From positions 1 through 9,890 of the forward strand of contig JAPPNY010000193.1 in NCBI GenBank assembly GCA_028818385.1: DNA of 9,890 nucleotides, given 5' to 3'. Within the stretch, counting starts at the first letter, position 1, and every line of letters begins with the position of its first letter. The translations under genes and the position numbers were made by a program. This document shows positions 1-7,823 of the stretch, in pieces. This stretch comes from Spirochaetaceae bacterium. Lineage in GTDB: Bacteria > Spirochaetota > Spirochaetia > SZUA-6 > Bin103. The notes beneath the pieces are model-generated. The model saw only the letters and a program-made list of their open reading frames with translations, did no database searches and was not told where the DNA came from.

Positions 1-431
1 GGCTGCGGTGGACGCCCGGCCGAGGGCGGCGGCGATCCGTCGTCACCCGCGGCGGCCGGCGGCGCCTCGTCGCTGGGGGGGAGCAGGTCGGAGCCGGCGT
101 CCAGCCGGCCGACGACGGTTGCCCCCTCCGGCGGCCGCATCCCGTCGCCGTCCGTGCGCTCGGCGGTCTCCGCCGGCTCGGCGCCGTTCTCCTCGCCGTC
201 CACCTCTATGTAGGCAAACGGGTCGCCGACCTTGATGACCTGCCCGGCGGCGGATCCGAAACGGCGTACCACCCCGGTTTTCGGCGACGGAATCTCCGCC
301 ACCACCTTGTCGGTCTCGACGATGGCGAGGATATCGCCTTCCTCCACCGCGTCGCCCGGCTGCAGCTTCAGCTCGAGGATCTTGCCTTCGTGCAGCCCCT
401 CGCCGATGTCCGGGAACTTGAACTCGTACAT
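1..431 (-). CDS. 2-oxoacid dehydrogenase E2 (dihydrolipoamide acyltransferase), N-terminal part, cut by window edge
   Basis: This is the acyltransferase core subunit of a pyruvate or branched-chain 2-oxoacid dehydrogenase complex in the cytoplasm. Its swinging lipoyl arm carries the acyl group from E1 to CoA. Only the first 143 codons are present; the frame is open to the left edge. Residues 1-77 form a lipoyl domain beginning MYEFKFPDIGEGLHEG, with the lipoylated lysine K42 inside ETDKVVAEIPSP and the closing KVGDPFAYIEV strand. Residues from about 78 onward are a Pro/Ala/Glu/Asp/Gly-rich flexible linker with no second lipoyl domain visible so far. The E3/E1-binding and catalytic domains would lie off the window. 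The ATG is 14 bp after the E1-beta stop, preceded by a purine-rich GTGAGGGAG, so it is the third gene of the operon. Family identity is very secure; the substrate is not decidable from this piece. Confidence 0.93.
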   Translation of the reverse strand, partial: MYEFKFPDIGEGLHEGKILELKLQPGDAVEEGDILAIVETDKVVAEIPSPKTGVVRRFGSAAGQVIKVGDPFAYIEVDGEENGAEPAETAERTDGDGMRPPEGATVVGRLDAGSDLLPPSDEAPPAAAGDDGSPPPSAGRPPQ

Positions 432-445
432 CTCCCTCACCCGCC

Positions 446-1420
446 TCAATAGCTCAGCAGCCGCCGTGCCGCGCTGACGATGTCGGCGACGCCGATCAGG
501 TAGTGCCGCTCGTGGCGGGGCAGCGGCACGATGATGTCGCTGCCCGTCAGCCTCGCCGGCGGCGCCTCGAGGTGCAGGAACGCCTGCTCCGCGACGGTCG
601 CGGTCAACTCCGCGCCGACGCCGTACGAGCGCGGACCTTCGTGCACGACCAGCAGCCGGCCGGTCTTCCGCACCGACTCCACCACCGTCGCGAGGTCGGG
701 AGGATAGATCGTCCGCAGGTCGATCACCTCCGCCGAGGCTTCGCCGTCGAGTTGCCGCGCCGCGGCGACCGCCTCCTTCATCTGGGCGCCGTAGGAGACG
801 ATGGTCAGGTCGGCGCCGGACACCACGACCCGAGCGGTCCCCAGCGGGATGACGAAGTCGCCTTCGGGGATCTCCTGTCTGGGCGCCTGGTAGACGCGCT
901 TGGGCTCCATGAAGATCACCGGGTCGGGATCCCGGATCGCGGCGATCAGCAGGCCCTTCGCGTCATGAGGGGTGGACGGGATCACCACCTTGATGCCGGG
1001 AACATGCGCGAGGATCGCCTCCATGCTCTCGCTGTGGTGCTCCAGCGCGCGCACGCCGCCGCCGTACGGCATCCGGATCACCATCGGTGCGGTAAAAGCC
1101 CCCTGCGTACGGGTCCGGATGCGTGCCACGTGGTTGATGATCTGGTTGAACGCCGTCCAGATGAACCCGCTGAACTGAATCTCCACCACCGGGCGCAGCC
1201 CCGCCGCCGCCATCCCCAGCGCGCTGCCCACGGCAACGCTCTCGGCCAGCGGCGTGTCGAAGCAGCGGGAAGCGCCGAATTCCTCCTGCAGGCCCGTGGT
1301 GGCGCGGAACACGCCGCCGTTGACGCCGATGTCCTCCCCGAAGGTGATCACCCGCTCGTCGAGGCGCATTTCGGTGCGCAGCCCGTCGTTGATGGAGGAG
1401 ACCAGGTTGGCCGGCCTCAT
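446..1420 (-). CDS. pdhB: 2-oxoacid (pyruvate-type) dehydrogenase E1 component, beta subunit
   Basis: Beta subunit of the thiamin-diphosphate-dependent E1 heterotetramer, which decarboxylates a 2-oxoacid and reductively acylates E2. The 324 residues match the family's usual length. Residues 1-180 are the transketolase pyrimidine-binding domain, with GEDIG at 28-32, GGVFRAT at 35-41, the cofactor-activating Glu60 in DTPLAE, the GMAAAGLRPVVEIQF stretch and the EHHSES motif around His128-His129. The C-terminal transketolase domain starts near 190 (ADLTIVSYG) and contains VIDLRTIYPPD and HEGPRSYGVGAEL. The gene sits between E1-alpha (24 bp upstream) and E2 (14 bp downstream). Its ATG is the third of three overlapping ATGA signals arranged as a 14-bp tandem repeat. 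The symbol assumes pyruvate as substrate; a 2-oxoisovalerate or acetoin dehydrogenase subunit would look alike. Confidence 0.94.
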   Translation of the reverse strand: MRPANLVSSINDGLRTEMRLDERVITFGEDIGVNGGVFRATTGLQEEFGASRCFDTPLAESVAVGSALGMAAAGLRPVVEIQFSGFIWTAFNQIINHVARIRTRTQGAFTAPMVIRMPYGGGVRALEHHSESMEAILAHVPGIKVVIPSTPHDAKGLLIAAIRDPDPVIFMEPKRVYQAPRQEIPEGDFVIPLGTARVVVSGADLTIVSYGAQMKEAVAAARQLDGEASAEVIDLRTIYPPDLATVVESVRKTGRLLVVHEGPRSYGVGAELTATVAEQAFLHLEAPPARLTGSDIIVPLPRHERHYLIGVADIVSAARRLLSY

Positions 1421-1458
1421 CGCCGTTCTCTCATCGACGGCCTCTCATCGGTCGCCGC
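1417..1458 (-). repeat. Three 14-bp imperfect tandem copies with chained ATGA stop/start overlaps
   Basis: Three copies start at 1417, 1431 and 1445 on the plus strand, each with TCATCG (coding strand CGATGA) and a diverged 8-bp remainder. On the coding strand the E1-alpha stop TGA (1445-1447) overlaps an ATG at 1446-1448. That ATG opens MRGRR and stops at 1431-1433, overlapping the next ATG (1432-1434). This one opens MRERR and stops at 1417-1419, overlapping the E1-beta start (1418-1420). A repeat of ATGA at any period that is 2 mod 3 gives such a chain unless another stop intervenes. The arrangement is read directly from the sequence; that ribosomes use it is inference. Confidence 0.8.
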
Positions 1459-2494
1459 GCAGTTCGCGCAGCCGCGCGAGCTGCTGCTGCAGGAGCGGGG
1501 GAGCCTCCGCGAACGTGTGGCGGAAGCCGGCTTCCAGGTCGGGGTCGGGGTCCGCCTCGACCGCTTCGAAGGCCTTCCGGGCCCTGGTCCGCGCGTCCGC
1601 CACCAGTGCCCGCGTTTCCGACTCCGTCAGCAGTCCCCGTTCCATCAACAGCCGTTGCACGCGTCTGATGGGATCGTGACGCTCCCACGTCCGCTCCTCC
1701 TCGCGGGTGCGGTAGCGGGTCGGGTCGTCCGTGGTCGTGTGCGCCCCCACCCGGTAGGTGATTCCTTCGATCAGCGTCGGCCCGTCACCCGCCCGCGCGC
1801 GGCGCACCGCCTCGCGCACCACCTGGTAGACGGCGGTGATGTCGTTGCCGTCCACCTGCACGCCGGAGAAACCGTAGCCCTCGGCCTTCGCCGCCAGCGA
1901 CGGCGACGCGCACTGCGTGTCGCGCGGCGTCGAAAGCGCGTACTGGTTGTTCTGAACGTAGAACACGGTCGGCGTGTTCCACACCCCGGCGAAGGTGAGT
2001 GACTCGTGGAAGTCTCCCTGTGACGTGGCGCCGTCGCCGCAGTAGCAGAGCACCACGCGGTCGCGTCCCAGGTGCCGTTCGGCAAAGGCGAGGCCCACGG
2101 CATGCGGGAGCTGAGAGCCGATCGGGATGGCGACCGGGGCCAGGTGGTAGCGATCGATGTCCAGCCGGCTTCCGTCCTCGACGCCGTACCAGTACTGGAA
2201 GTGGGTGGTGATCGGCAGGCCGCGCACCAGCAGGGCGCCGAGCTCCCGGTAGGCGTGGACGATCCAGTCGTCGTCGCGCAGCGCCATGGCCCCGCCGACG
2301 CTGTTGGCCTCCTGGCCGACGGCAGGCGGATAGGGAAGCAGCCTGCCCTGCCGGGTGAGACTGACCGCCCACTCGTCGATGGCGCGTGACTGGATCATCA
2401 CCTGAAACGCGTACAGGAGCTGCTGGTCGGTCATGCCCGGGTCGTCGTGACACTCGGGCGCCAACGCCCCCTCCGGAGTCAGGCGCTGCACCAT
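1445..2494 (-). CDS. pdhA: 2-oxoacid (pyruvate-type) dehydrogenase E1 component, alpha subunit
   Basis: Catalytic alpha subunit of the E1 component; it binds thiamin diphosphate with E1-beta. The 349-residue reading matches the usual size. The thiamin diphosphate fold shows GDG at 153-155 and the closing NN at 182-183 (YCGDGATSQGDFHES through VQNNQYALSTP). The N-terminal SLTRQGRLLPYPPAVGQEA resembles the Bacillus PdhA pattern RQGRL...GQEA, and the active-site loop reads YRVGAHTTTDDPTRYR. The ATG at 2494 (MVQRLTPEG) is chosen because conserved sequence begins just after it, near residue 21; Met21 (MTDQQLL) is the alternative. The frame stays open 211 codons further upstream, but that part lies across the divergent synthetase gene and has no family resemblance. 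No good ribosome binding site precedes either ATG. First gene of the E1-alpha, E1-beta, E2 operon. Pyruvate is the favoured substrate, not proven. Confidence 0.93.
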   Translation of the reverse strand: MVQRLTPEGALAPECHDDPGMTDQQLLYAFQVMIQSRAIDEWAVSLTRQGRLLPYPPAVGQEANSVGGAMALRDDDWIVHAYRELGALLVRGLPITTHFQYWYGVEDGSRLDIDRYHLAPVAIPIGSQLPHAVGLAFAERHLGRDRVVLCYCGDGATSQGDFHESLTFAGVWNTPTVFYVQNNQYALSTPRDTQCASPSLAAKAEGYGFSGVQVDGNDITAVYQVVREAVRRARAGDGPTLIEGITYRVGAHTTTDDPTRYRTREEERTWERHDPIRRVQRLLMERGLLTESETRALVADARTRARKAFEAVEADPDPDLEAGFRHTFAEAPPLLQQQLARLRELRGDR

Positions 2495-2660
2495 GGCTGG
2501 ATACAGAGTACCGCTCCGGGCCGGCACACGCAACCTGCGGCCCCCGGTGAGCGATGAAACGGACGGATCCAGGCCCGCACCGTATGCCGAACGCAGCCTG
2601 AGGGAACCGCCCGGACTTGCGCCGCACGCGGCCGGCTCGGCAGACTCGTCACGGTTGCGG
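2495..2660. promoter_or_regulatory. Divergent intergenic region between the E1/E2 operon and the acyl-CoA synthetase
   Basis: This 166-bp spacer must hold the promoters for both outward-facing transcripts. On the minus strand a weak sigma-70-like pair is visible: TTGCGT (2528-2533), a 17-bp gap, and TACTCT (2505-2510). Its -10 box ends only 10 nt before the E1-alpha ATG, so a transcript from it would have almost no leader, which fits the missing Shine-Dalgarno sequence. Each box matches only three consensus positions. On the plus strand no convincing promoter or ribosome binding site is visible. No clear operator palindrome was found. Confidence 0.3.
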
Positions 2661-4724
<2,064 letters not shown>

Positions 4725-4734
4725 CACGCAACCC

Positions 4735-4806
4735 GGCGCCGTACCCAAGTGGTAAGGGAGAGGTCTGCAAAACCTTTATGCACCGGTTCGATTCCGGTCG
4801 GCGCCT
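4735..4806 (+). tRNA. tRNA-Cys (anticodon GCA)
   Basis: This 72-nt gene folds as a complete cloverleaf. The acceptor stem GGCGCCG (4735-4741) pairs perfectly with CGGCGCC (4799-4805), with T73 as discriminator, the known cysteine identity base. The D-arm has three C-G pairs (CCC with GGG) around AAGTGGTAA. The anticodon stem GAGGT/ACCTT (one G-T pair) holds the loop CTGCAAA with anticodon GCA. The T-arm ACCGG-TTCGATT-CCGGT is perfect. CCA is not encoded. The D-stem has C10-G25 instead of the near-universal G10-C25, and the A13/A22 mismatch known from other bacterial tRNA-Cys. It starts 10 bp after the synthetase stop and converges with the operon that begins with cysS. Confidence 0.96.
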
Positions 4807-4825
4807 GACCCGTCGGCAGCGGGGT

Positions 4826-6478
4826 TCAGAAACGGTCCGTGACGGTAAGCCCCAGCCAGTTCGTCCGGTATTCGGAGGTCGCACCCACCACGTCTTCGTG
4901 CGCGGTCTGCAACCCGGGGACCTCCGGCCGCTGGAAGCGCCGCGCACGCGCGATCGGCTGCGGATCGGAGATCCCCTTGGCAATCACGATCCTGCGGCTG
5001 TCCAGCCTGCCGAACCACGGGTCGACCGCCGCGTCGTCCGCAGGCCGGGCCGGAAGAGATGCACCGGCTTCCATCGCCGGGTCCACGGGCACCCAGCCGA
5101 AGTCCTCCAGAAAGAACTCCGCCCAGTAGTGCGGGACCGCCCTTGCGCTGTCGTCTATCAGGTATCCCGCCACGGGGCGTGCGGGGATGCCCGCAGCGCG
5201 GGCCACGGCGCTGAACGTGAGCGCGTACTCGTACGGCGCGGCCCTGCGTTCGTCGATCGCCGCGGCCACGACCTGCATGGGTCCCGCGCCGGCAGGCGCG
5301 ATGCGGGCGCCTGCCGCGGCAACGGGCTGCAGCCGGGCGACCACGTAGTCGAACGTCAGGCGGGCTCGCCACAGCGGATTGACGTAGCCCCGCATGGCTC
5401 GCTCGGCGATCGCCGGCAGATTCCCGCCGGACGGGACGACCGCGTCGCCGCCGGTGAAGCGCTCATGGAAGGCGCTGTCCGTGCGGTATCCTCGCACGGA
5501 CGACGGCTCGATGGCCGTCTGAATCGCGTAGCGCCGTATCCGGTAGTCGCTCCGCACTTCGCGACTCACGCCGGAGACCGGATCGTGGAACCGGAACAGC
5601 CCGACGCCCGCAGGGTCCCGCTGAATCGGCCGCTCGTTGACCGAGGGCTCGGCCAGGTGCCGCTGCGCCGACGTCTCCGGGATCGCGGGGATCCAGAGAT
5701 AGAGCTCGCCGCCGCCGGCGGCGCCCGCCGCGGCGATGCTGACCGCGTACGTCGCCGCGTAGCCGCGCGGGTCGAGATAGCGAACGGTCCCCACCTCGCT
5801 GCGGACCTCGAACTCGTGGGCGGCGCTCTGTCCGGTTCCGTTACGGACCGACACCTCTCCCGAGCGCACGCCCGCGGGCACCCGCACCACGATCAGGCGA
5901 TCGCTCCAGCGAACGTGGTCCAGGTCGACCGATGAGCTTTCGATTACGGGGTTCGGCCGCGCCGCCCCCTCGCCGCCCGCCGCCGCAGTGAAGCGCACCG
6001 CGCCGGGCGAAGCCCCAAACCCGGCGCCGCTGATGGTGATGTGCTCGCCGACCGCGGCGGCGGACGGGCTCACCTCCCTGACGACAGGAGGGCTCCCGGG
6101 CTGCCGACTGTCGGCAACCGGGCTCGGAAGATCGTCGCGGTGGGTCAGCAGGATCCCGTTGCTGGCTCCGGCCGGGGTTACCACGCGCACGAGCCCGCTT
6201 GCGAACGACGCGGGCACGACGACCACGATGCGCTCGTCCGACCAGGAGCGATACGCGCTCGTGCGCGGCTCCCCGCCGGCGAAGGATACGGCGCTGGTAC
6301 CGCGCTCGCGGCCGAAAAAGCGTCCCTGCAGACTGACGACCCGTCCGGGGGTCGTCACCTGAGGCGCCAGCGCATGCAGCCGCGGCGACGGCGTCGCGAA
6401 CCTGGAGATCGCGAAGGACGCAGCAGCCACCAGGAGCAGGGCCGCCATCGCGCGGGCGACGCCGGGGCCCGGTCGCAT
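4826..6478 (-). CDS. Exported protein with two IPT/TIG domains and a transglutaminase-like domain lacking the catalytic cysteine
   Basis: Predicted envelope or secreted protein, 550 residues. Residues 1-24 look like a signal peptide or signal anchor (basic start, then AMAALLLVAAASFAI). Two Ig-like IPT/TIG domains follow at about 33-115 and 131-226, each with the typical GxxFG turn (RFFGRERG, GAGFGASPG) and a WSDxxIVVxVP strand. A linking beta region runs to about 350 and a transglutaminase-like core covers 355-470 (AARAAGIPAR-type helix, AVPHYWAEFF, GWVPVDP). His450 and Asp466 of the triad are present, but the nucleophile position, 35 residues before His450, is Pro415 in AAPYEYAL. There is no cysteine anywhere in the protein. 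Last gene of the run, starting inside/just after a hairpin next to the stop of the secreted-protein gene. ATG 6478 has GGTG upstream; GTG 6487 would add three residues. Most likely a non-catalytic binding or scaffold role; function unknown. Confidence 0.85.
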   Translation of the reverse strand: MRPGPGVARAMAALLLVAAASFAISRFATPSPRLHALAPQVTTPGRVVSLQGRFFGRERGTSAVSFAGGEPRTSAYRSWSDERIVVVVPASFASGLVRVVTPAGASNGILLTHRDDLPSPVADSRQPGSPPVVREVSPSAAAVGEHITISGAGFGASPGAVRFTAAAGGEGAARPNPVIESSSVDLDHVRWSDRLIVVRVPAGVRSGEVSVRNGTGQSAAHEFEVRSEVGTVRYLDPRGYAATYAVSIAAAGAAGGGELYLWIPAIPETSAQRHLAEPSVNERPIQRDPAGVGLFRFHDPVSGVSREVRSDYRIRRYAIQTAIEPSSVRGYRTDSAFHERFTGGDAVVPSGGNLPAIAERAMRGYVNPLWRARLTFDYVVARLQPVAAAGARIAPAGAGPMQVVAAAIDERRAAPYEYALTFSAVARAAGIPARPVAGYLIDDSARAVPHYWAEFFLEDFGWVPVDPAMEAGASLPARPADDAAVDPWFGRLDSRRIVIAKGISDPQPIARARRFQRPEVPGLQTAHEDVVGATSEYRTNWLGLTVTDRF

Positions 6479-6479
6479 G

Positions 6480-6501
6480 CTGAGCACCCGGCGGTGCTCA
6501 G
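6480..6501 (-). promoter_or_regulatory. Perfect 9-bp hairpin at the stop/start junction
   Basis: CTGAGCACC and GGTGCTCAG form a perfect 9-bp inverted repeat with a 4-nt loop. On the coding strand the TGA of the upstream gene lies in the 5' arm, and the alternative GTG start and the GGTG ribosome-binding-like bases of the TIG gene lie in the 3' arm, with the ATG directly after it. No T-run follows, so it is not a classical intrinsic terminator. It could lower expression of the last gene by masking its start, or stabilise the mRNA end; both are inference. Confidence 0.6.
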
Positions 6502-7157
6502 AAAACGGCGTTCTGCTGCTGCGGGACCTCGTTCTCTTCGTAGAGGTCCACCTGGACCGCCATCACGATCACCACGGCCACCGGTCCGTCCTCCTCCGCG
6601 TCGTTGTGCTGGGGCGGATCGACCGGAAAGGCATCGGCCCTGAAGTGGAACCGCCTGGTGTTGCCCTGCAACTGGTCCTCGCCGCCGAGGGGGAACAACA
6701 GCACGTGATCGCCGAGCGCCACGGGCATGGCGCGGTAGGCGCTTGCCACCGGCTCACTCCCGTAGGCGCCTGCCGGGTCGGCCTCCCAGATCTGGAGCTG
6801 GACGTGCAGCGTGAGCTCGGCCGCGGTGATCCACACCGGCGTGAACAGCGCCTCCACTTTCAGCCGGTCTGTCTGCTCCAGGGTGGCTCCGACCGCCTGC
6901 CTGGGCCTGGTGGGAGTCGACTGATCCAGCTTCATGATGATTCTGCCGTCCAGCGTGACCAGACTGAGTGCCAGGCGAATCTCCAGCGGGCGATCAGCAA
7001 ACTCCTCCAGCAACGCGTCCGGCAGCGCTGAACCCGACCCGCTCGCATCGGCGGGAGCACTCTGCGCGGCGAGCGGCGTGCCGCCGGCCGCGACCGCCAT
7101 CAGCAGGGAGCAGATCAGGGAGCGGAGCCCCCGGCGCCTATGGGGTGGTCGTCTCAC
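6498..7157 (-). CDS. Small secreted protein of unknown function in the ECF sigma run
   Basis: I do not recognise this family. The 219-residue reading begins with an Arg-rich stretch (RRPPHRRRGLR), a hydrophobic core (SLICSLLMAVAAGG) and a likely signal peptidase site near LAAQS, residues 31-33, so export is well supported. A short Ser/Ala/Gly linker leads to a compact beta-rich mature part (LEIRLALSLVTLDGRIIMKLDQ, LTLHVQLQIWEAD, VAVVIVMAVQVDLYEE) and an acidic, Gln-rich tail. No cysteine occurs after the signal region and no catalytic motif is visible. GTG 7157 is chosen: it has AGGG 6 nt upstream and gives a normal signal peptide, overlapping the anti-sigma gene by 20 bp. ATG 7184 adds nine residues and lacks a ribosome binding site. 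Its place behind an anti-sigma factor suggests a partner or target in the envelope. Confidence 0.75.
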   Translation of the reverse strand: MRRPPHRRRGLRSLICSLLMAVAAGGTPLAAQSAPADASGSGSALPDALLEEFADRPLEIRLALSLVTLDGRIIMKLDQSTPTRPRQAVGATLEQTDRLKVEALFTPVWITAAELTLHVQLQIWEADPAGAYGSEPVASAYRAMPVALGDHVLLFPLGGEDQLQGNTRRFHFRADAFPVDPPQHNDAEEDGPVAVVIVMAVQVDLYEENEVPQQQNAVF

Positions 7158-7773
7158 GTTCGCCCTGGTGCAGCTCGCCTTCATGCACGATGACCGGCGA
7201 TCCGATCAGCCGATAGCTCCCGGGTGGCAGGTTCACCTCCATCGTGGCGGAGTCGCCGAACGCCGCCGACGCAGACGGCTGCAGCTCGACCTCGTGCAGA
7301 ATCTTCGGCGCGCCGAAGAGTTGAAACTCGCTGGTACTCGGGAGCGTCAGTTCCATCACCACCGCGCGCTCGGCGCCGTATGGCGCCACCGGGTCCGCCG
7401 GGACGGCAGCCAACCGGCTCAACGCGGCACGCCCCCACTCGTTCAGGGCCGGCGGACGGTCCCCGAGCGCCAGGGTGAACACGAAGGCGACCGCCAACGC
7501 CGCCGACGCGGCCGCGATCGGCAGCCGCAGCGAACCGCGACGGCGCCCGGCGGAGGCCGGCGCCTGCGCGCCGAGCCGTCTCCATACCCGGATCGCCGCC
7601 TCTTCCACGTCGGGCTCCTCGCACTCGATCAACCGGTGCGACACGGACTGAAAACGCCGCAGGCGCGTCCGGCAGTGCTCGCATCCGGCGAGATGGGCCT
7701 CGATGCGCTCGGCGCTTCCGGGCGGCAACTCGTGGTCGTGGAAGCTCGACAGGACAGGGTCGTCAGGGCACAT
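7138..7773 (-). CDS. Membrane anti-sigma factor with N-terminal zinc-finger (ZAS/zf-HC2) domain
   Basis: Predicted single-pass inner-membrane regulator that holds the ECF sigma factor encoded just upstream until an envelope signal releases it. Of its 211 residues, the N-terminal 1-50 contain the zinc-binding anti-sigma signature His27-x3-Cys31-x2-Cys34 (HLAGCEHC) behind FHDHELPPGS, the usual inhibitory domain. After an Arg-rich stretch, residues 84-104 (LPIAAASAALAVAFVFTLALG) form one membrane segment, and residues 105-211 would lie outside the cytoplasm. This outer part has beta-like repeats (EFQLFGAPKILHE, GSYRLIGSPVIVHE) and no recognised sensor domain. The ATG (MCPDDP) is the last of four 16-bp repeat copies and has no Shine-Dalgarno sequence, pointing to coupling with the sigma gene. 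Its 3' end overlaps the next gene. The pairing with the adjacent ECF sigma is typical of the family. Confidence 0.88.
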   Translation of the reverse strand: MCPDDPVLSSFHDHELPPGSAERIEAHLAGCEHCRTRLRRFQSVSHRLIECEEPDVEEAAIRVWRRLGAQAPASAGRRRGSLRLPIAAASAALAVAFVFTLALGDRPPALNEWGRAALSRLAAVPADPVAPYGAERAVVMELTLPSTSEFQLFGAPKILHEVELQPSASAAFGDSATMEVNLPPGSYRLIGSPVIVHEGELHQGERETTTP

Positions 7774-7823
7774 GGTCGTCAGGACACATTATCGGCAGGA
7801 CGCATCGTCGTCAGGACACATGC
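7760..7823 (-). repeat. Four 16-bp tandem repeats spanning the sigma stop and anti-sigma start
   Basis: Copies begin at 7760, 7776, 7792 and 7808 on the plus strand, each close to TCGTCAGGACACAT plus two variable bases; a degenerate fifth piece lies at 7746-7759. On the coding strand each copy starts with ATG, and three of four read ATGTGyCCTGACGAC. The sigma stop (7811-7813) lies in the first coding copy and the anti-sigma ATG (7771-7773) is the last. In between, an ATG at 7803-7805, five nt past the sigma stop, opens MRPADNVS and stops at 7779-7781, again five nt before the anti-sigma ATG. Confidence 0.85.

Noticed and set aside
503..2002. A 499-codon open frame on the plus strand opposite E1-beta and E1-alpha
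   Set aside because: It is antisense to two well-recognised genes, has a skewed Arg/His/Pro/Gly-rich composition, crosses their junction and resembles no family; it reflects high GC at third positions.
2493..2660. N-terminal extension of the acyl-CoA synthetase by 56 codons
   Set aside because: It fills the whole spacer, would overlap the first codon of E1-alpha and has no family-like sequence; similarity begins after ATG 2661.
4807..4825. CCCG/CGGG mini-hairpin between tRNA-Cys and the TIG gene as a bidirectional terminator
   Set aside because: Only four base pairs and no T-run on either strand; not enough to call a terminator.
7123..7157. Twin-arginine export signal in the small secreted protein
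   Set aside because: The start is Arg-rich, but RRRGLR fits the (S/T)RRxFLK consensus poorly and the hydrophobic core is of ordinary Sec type.
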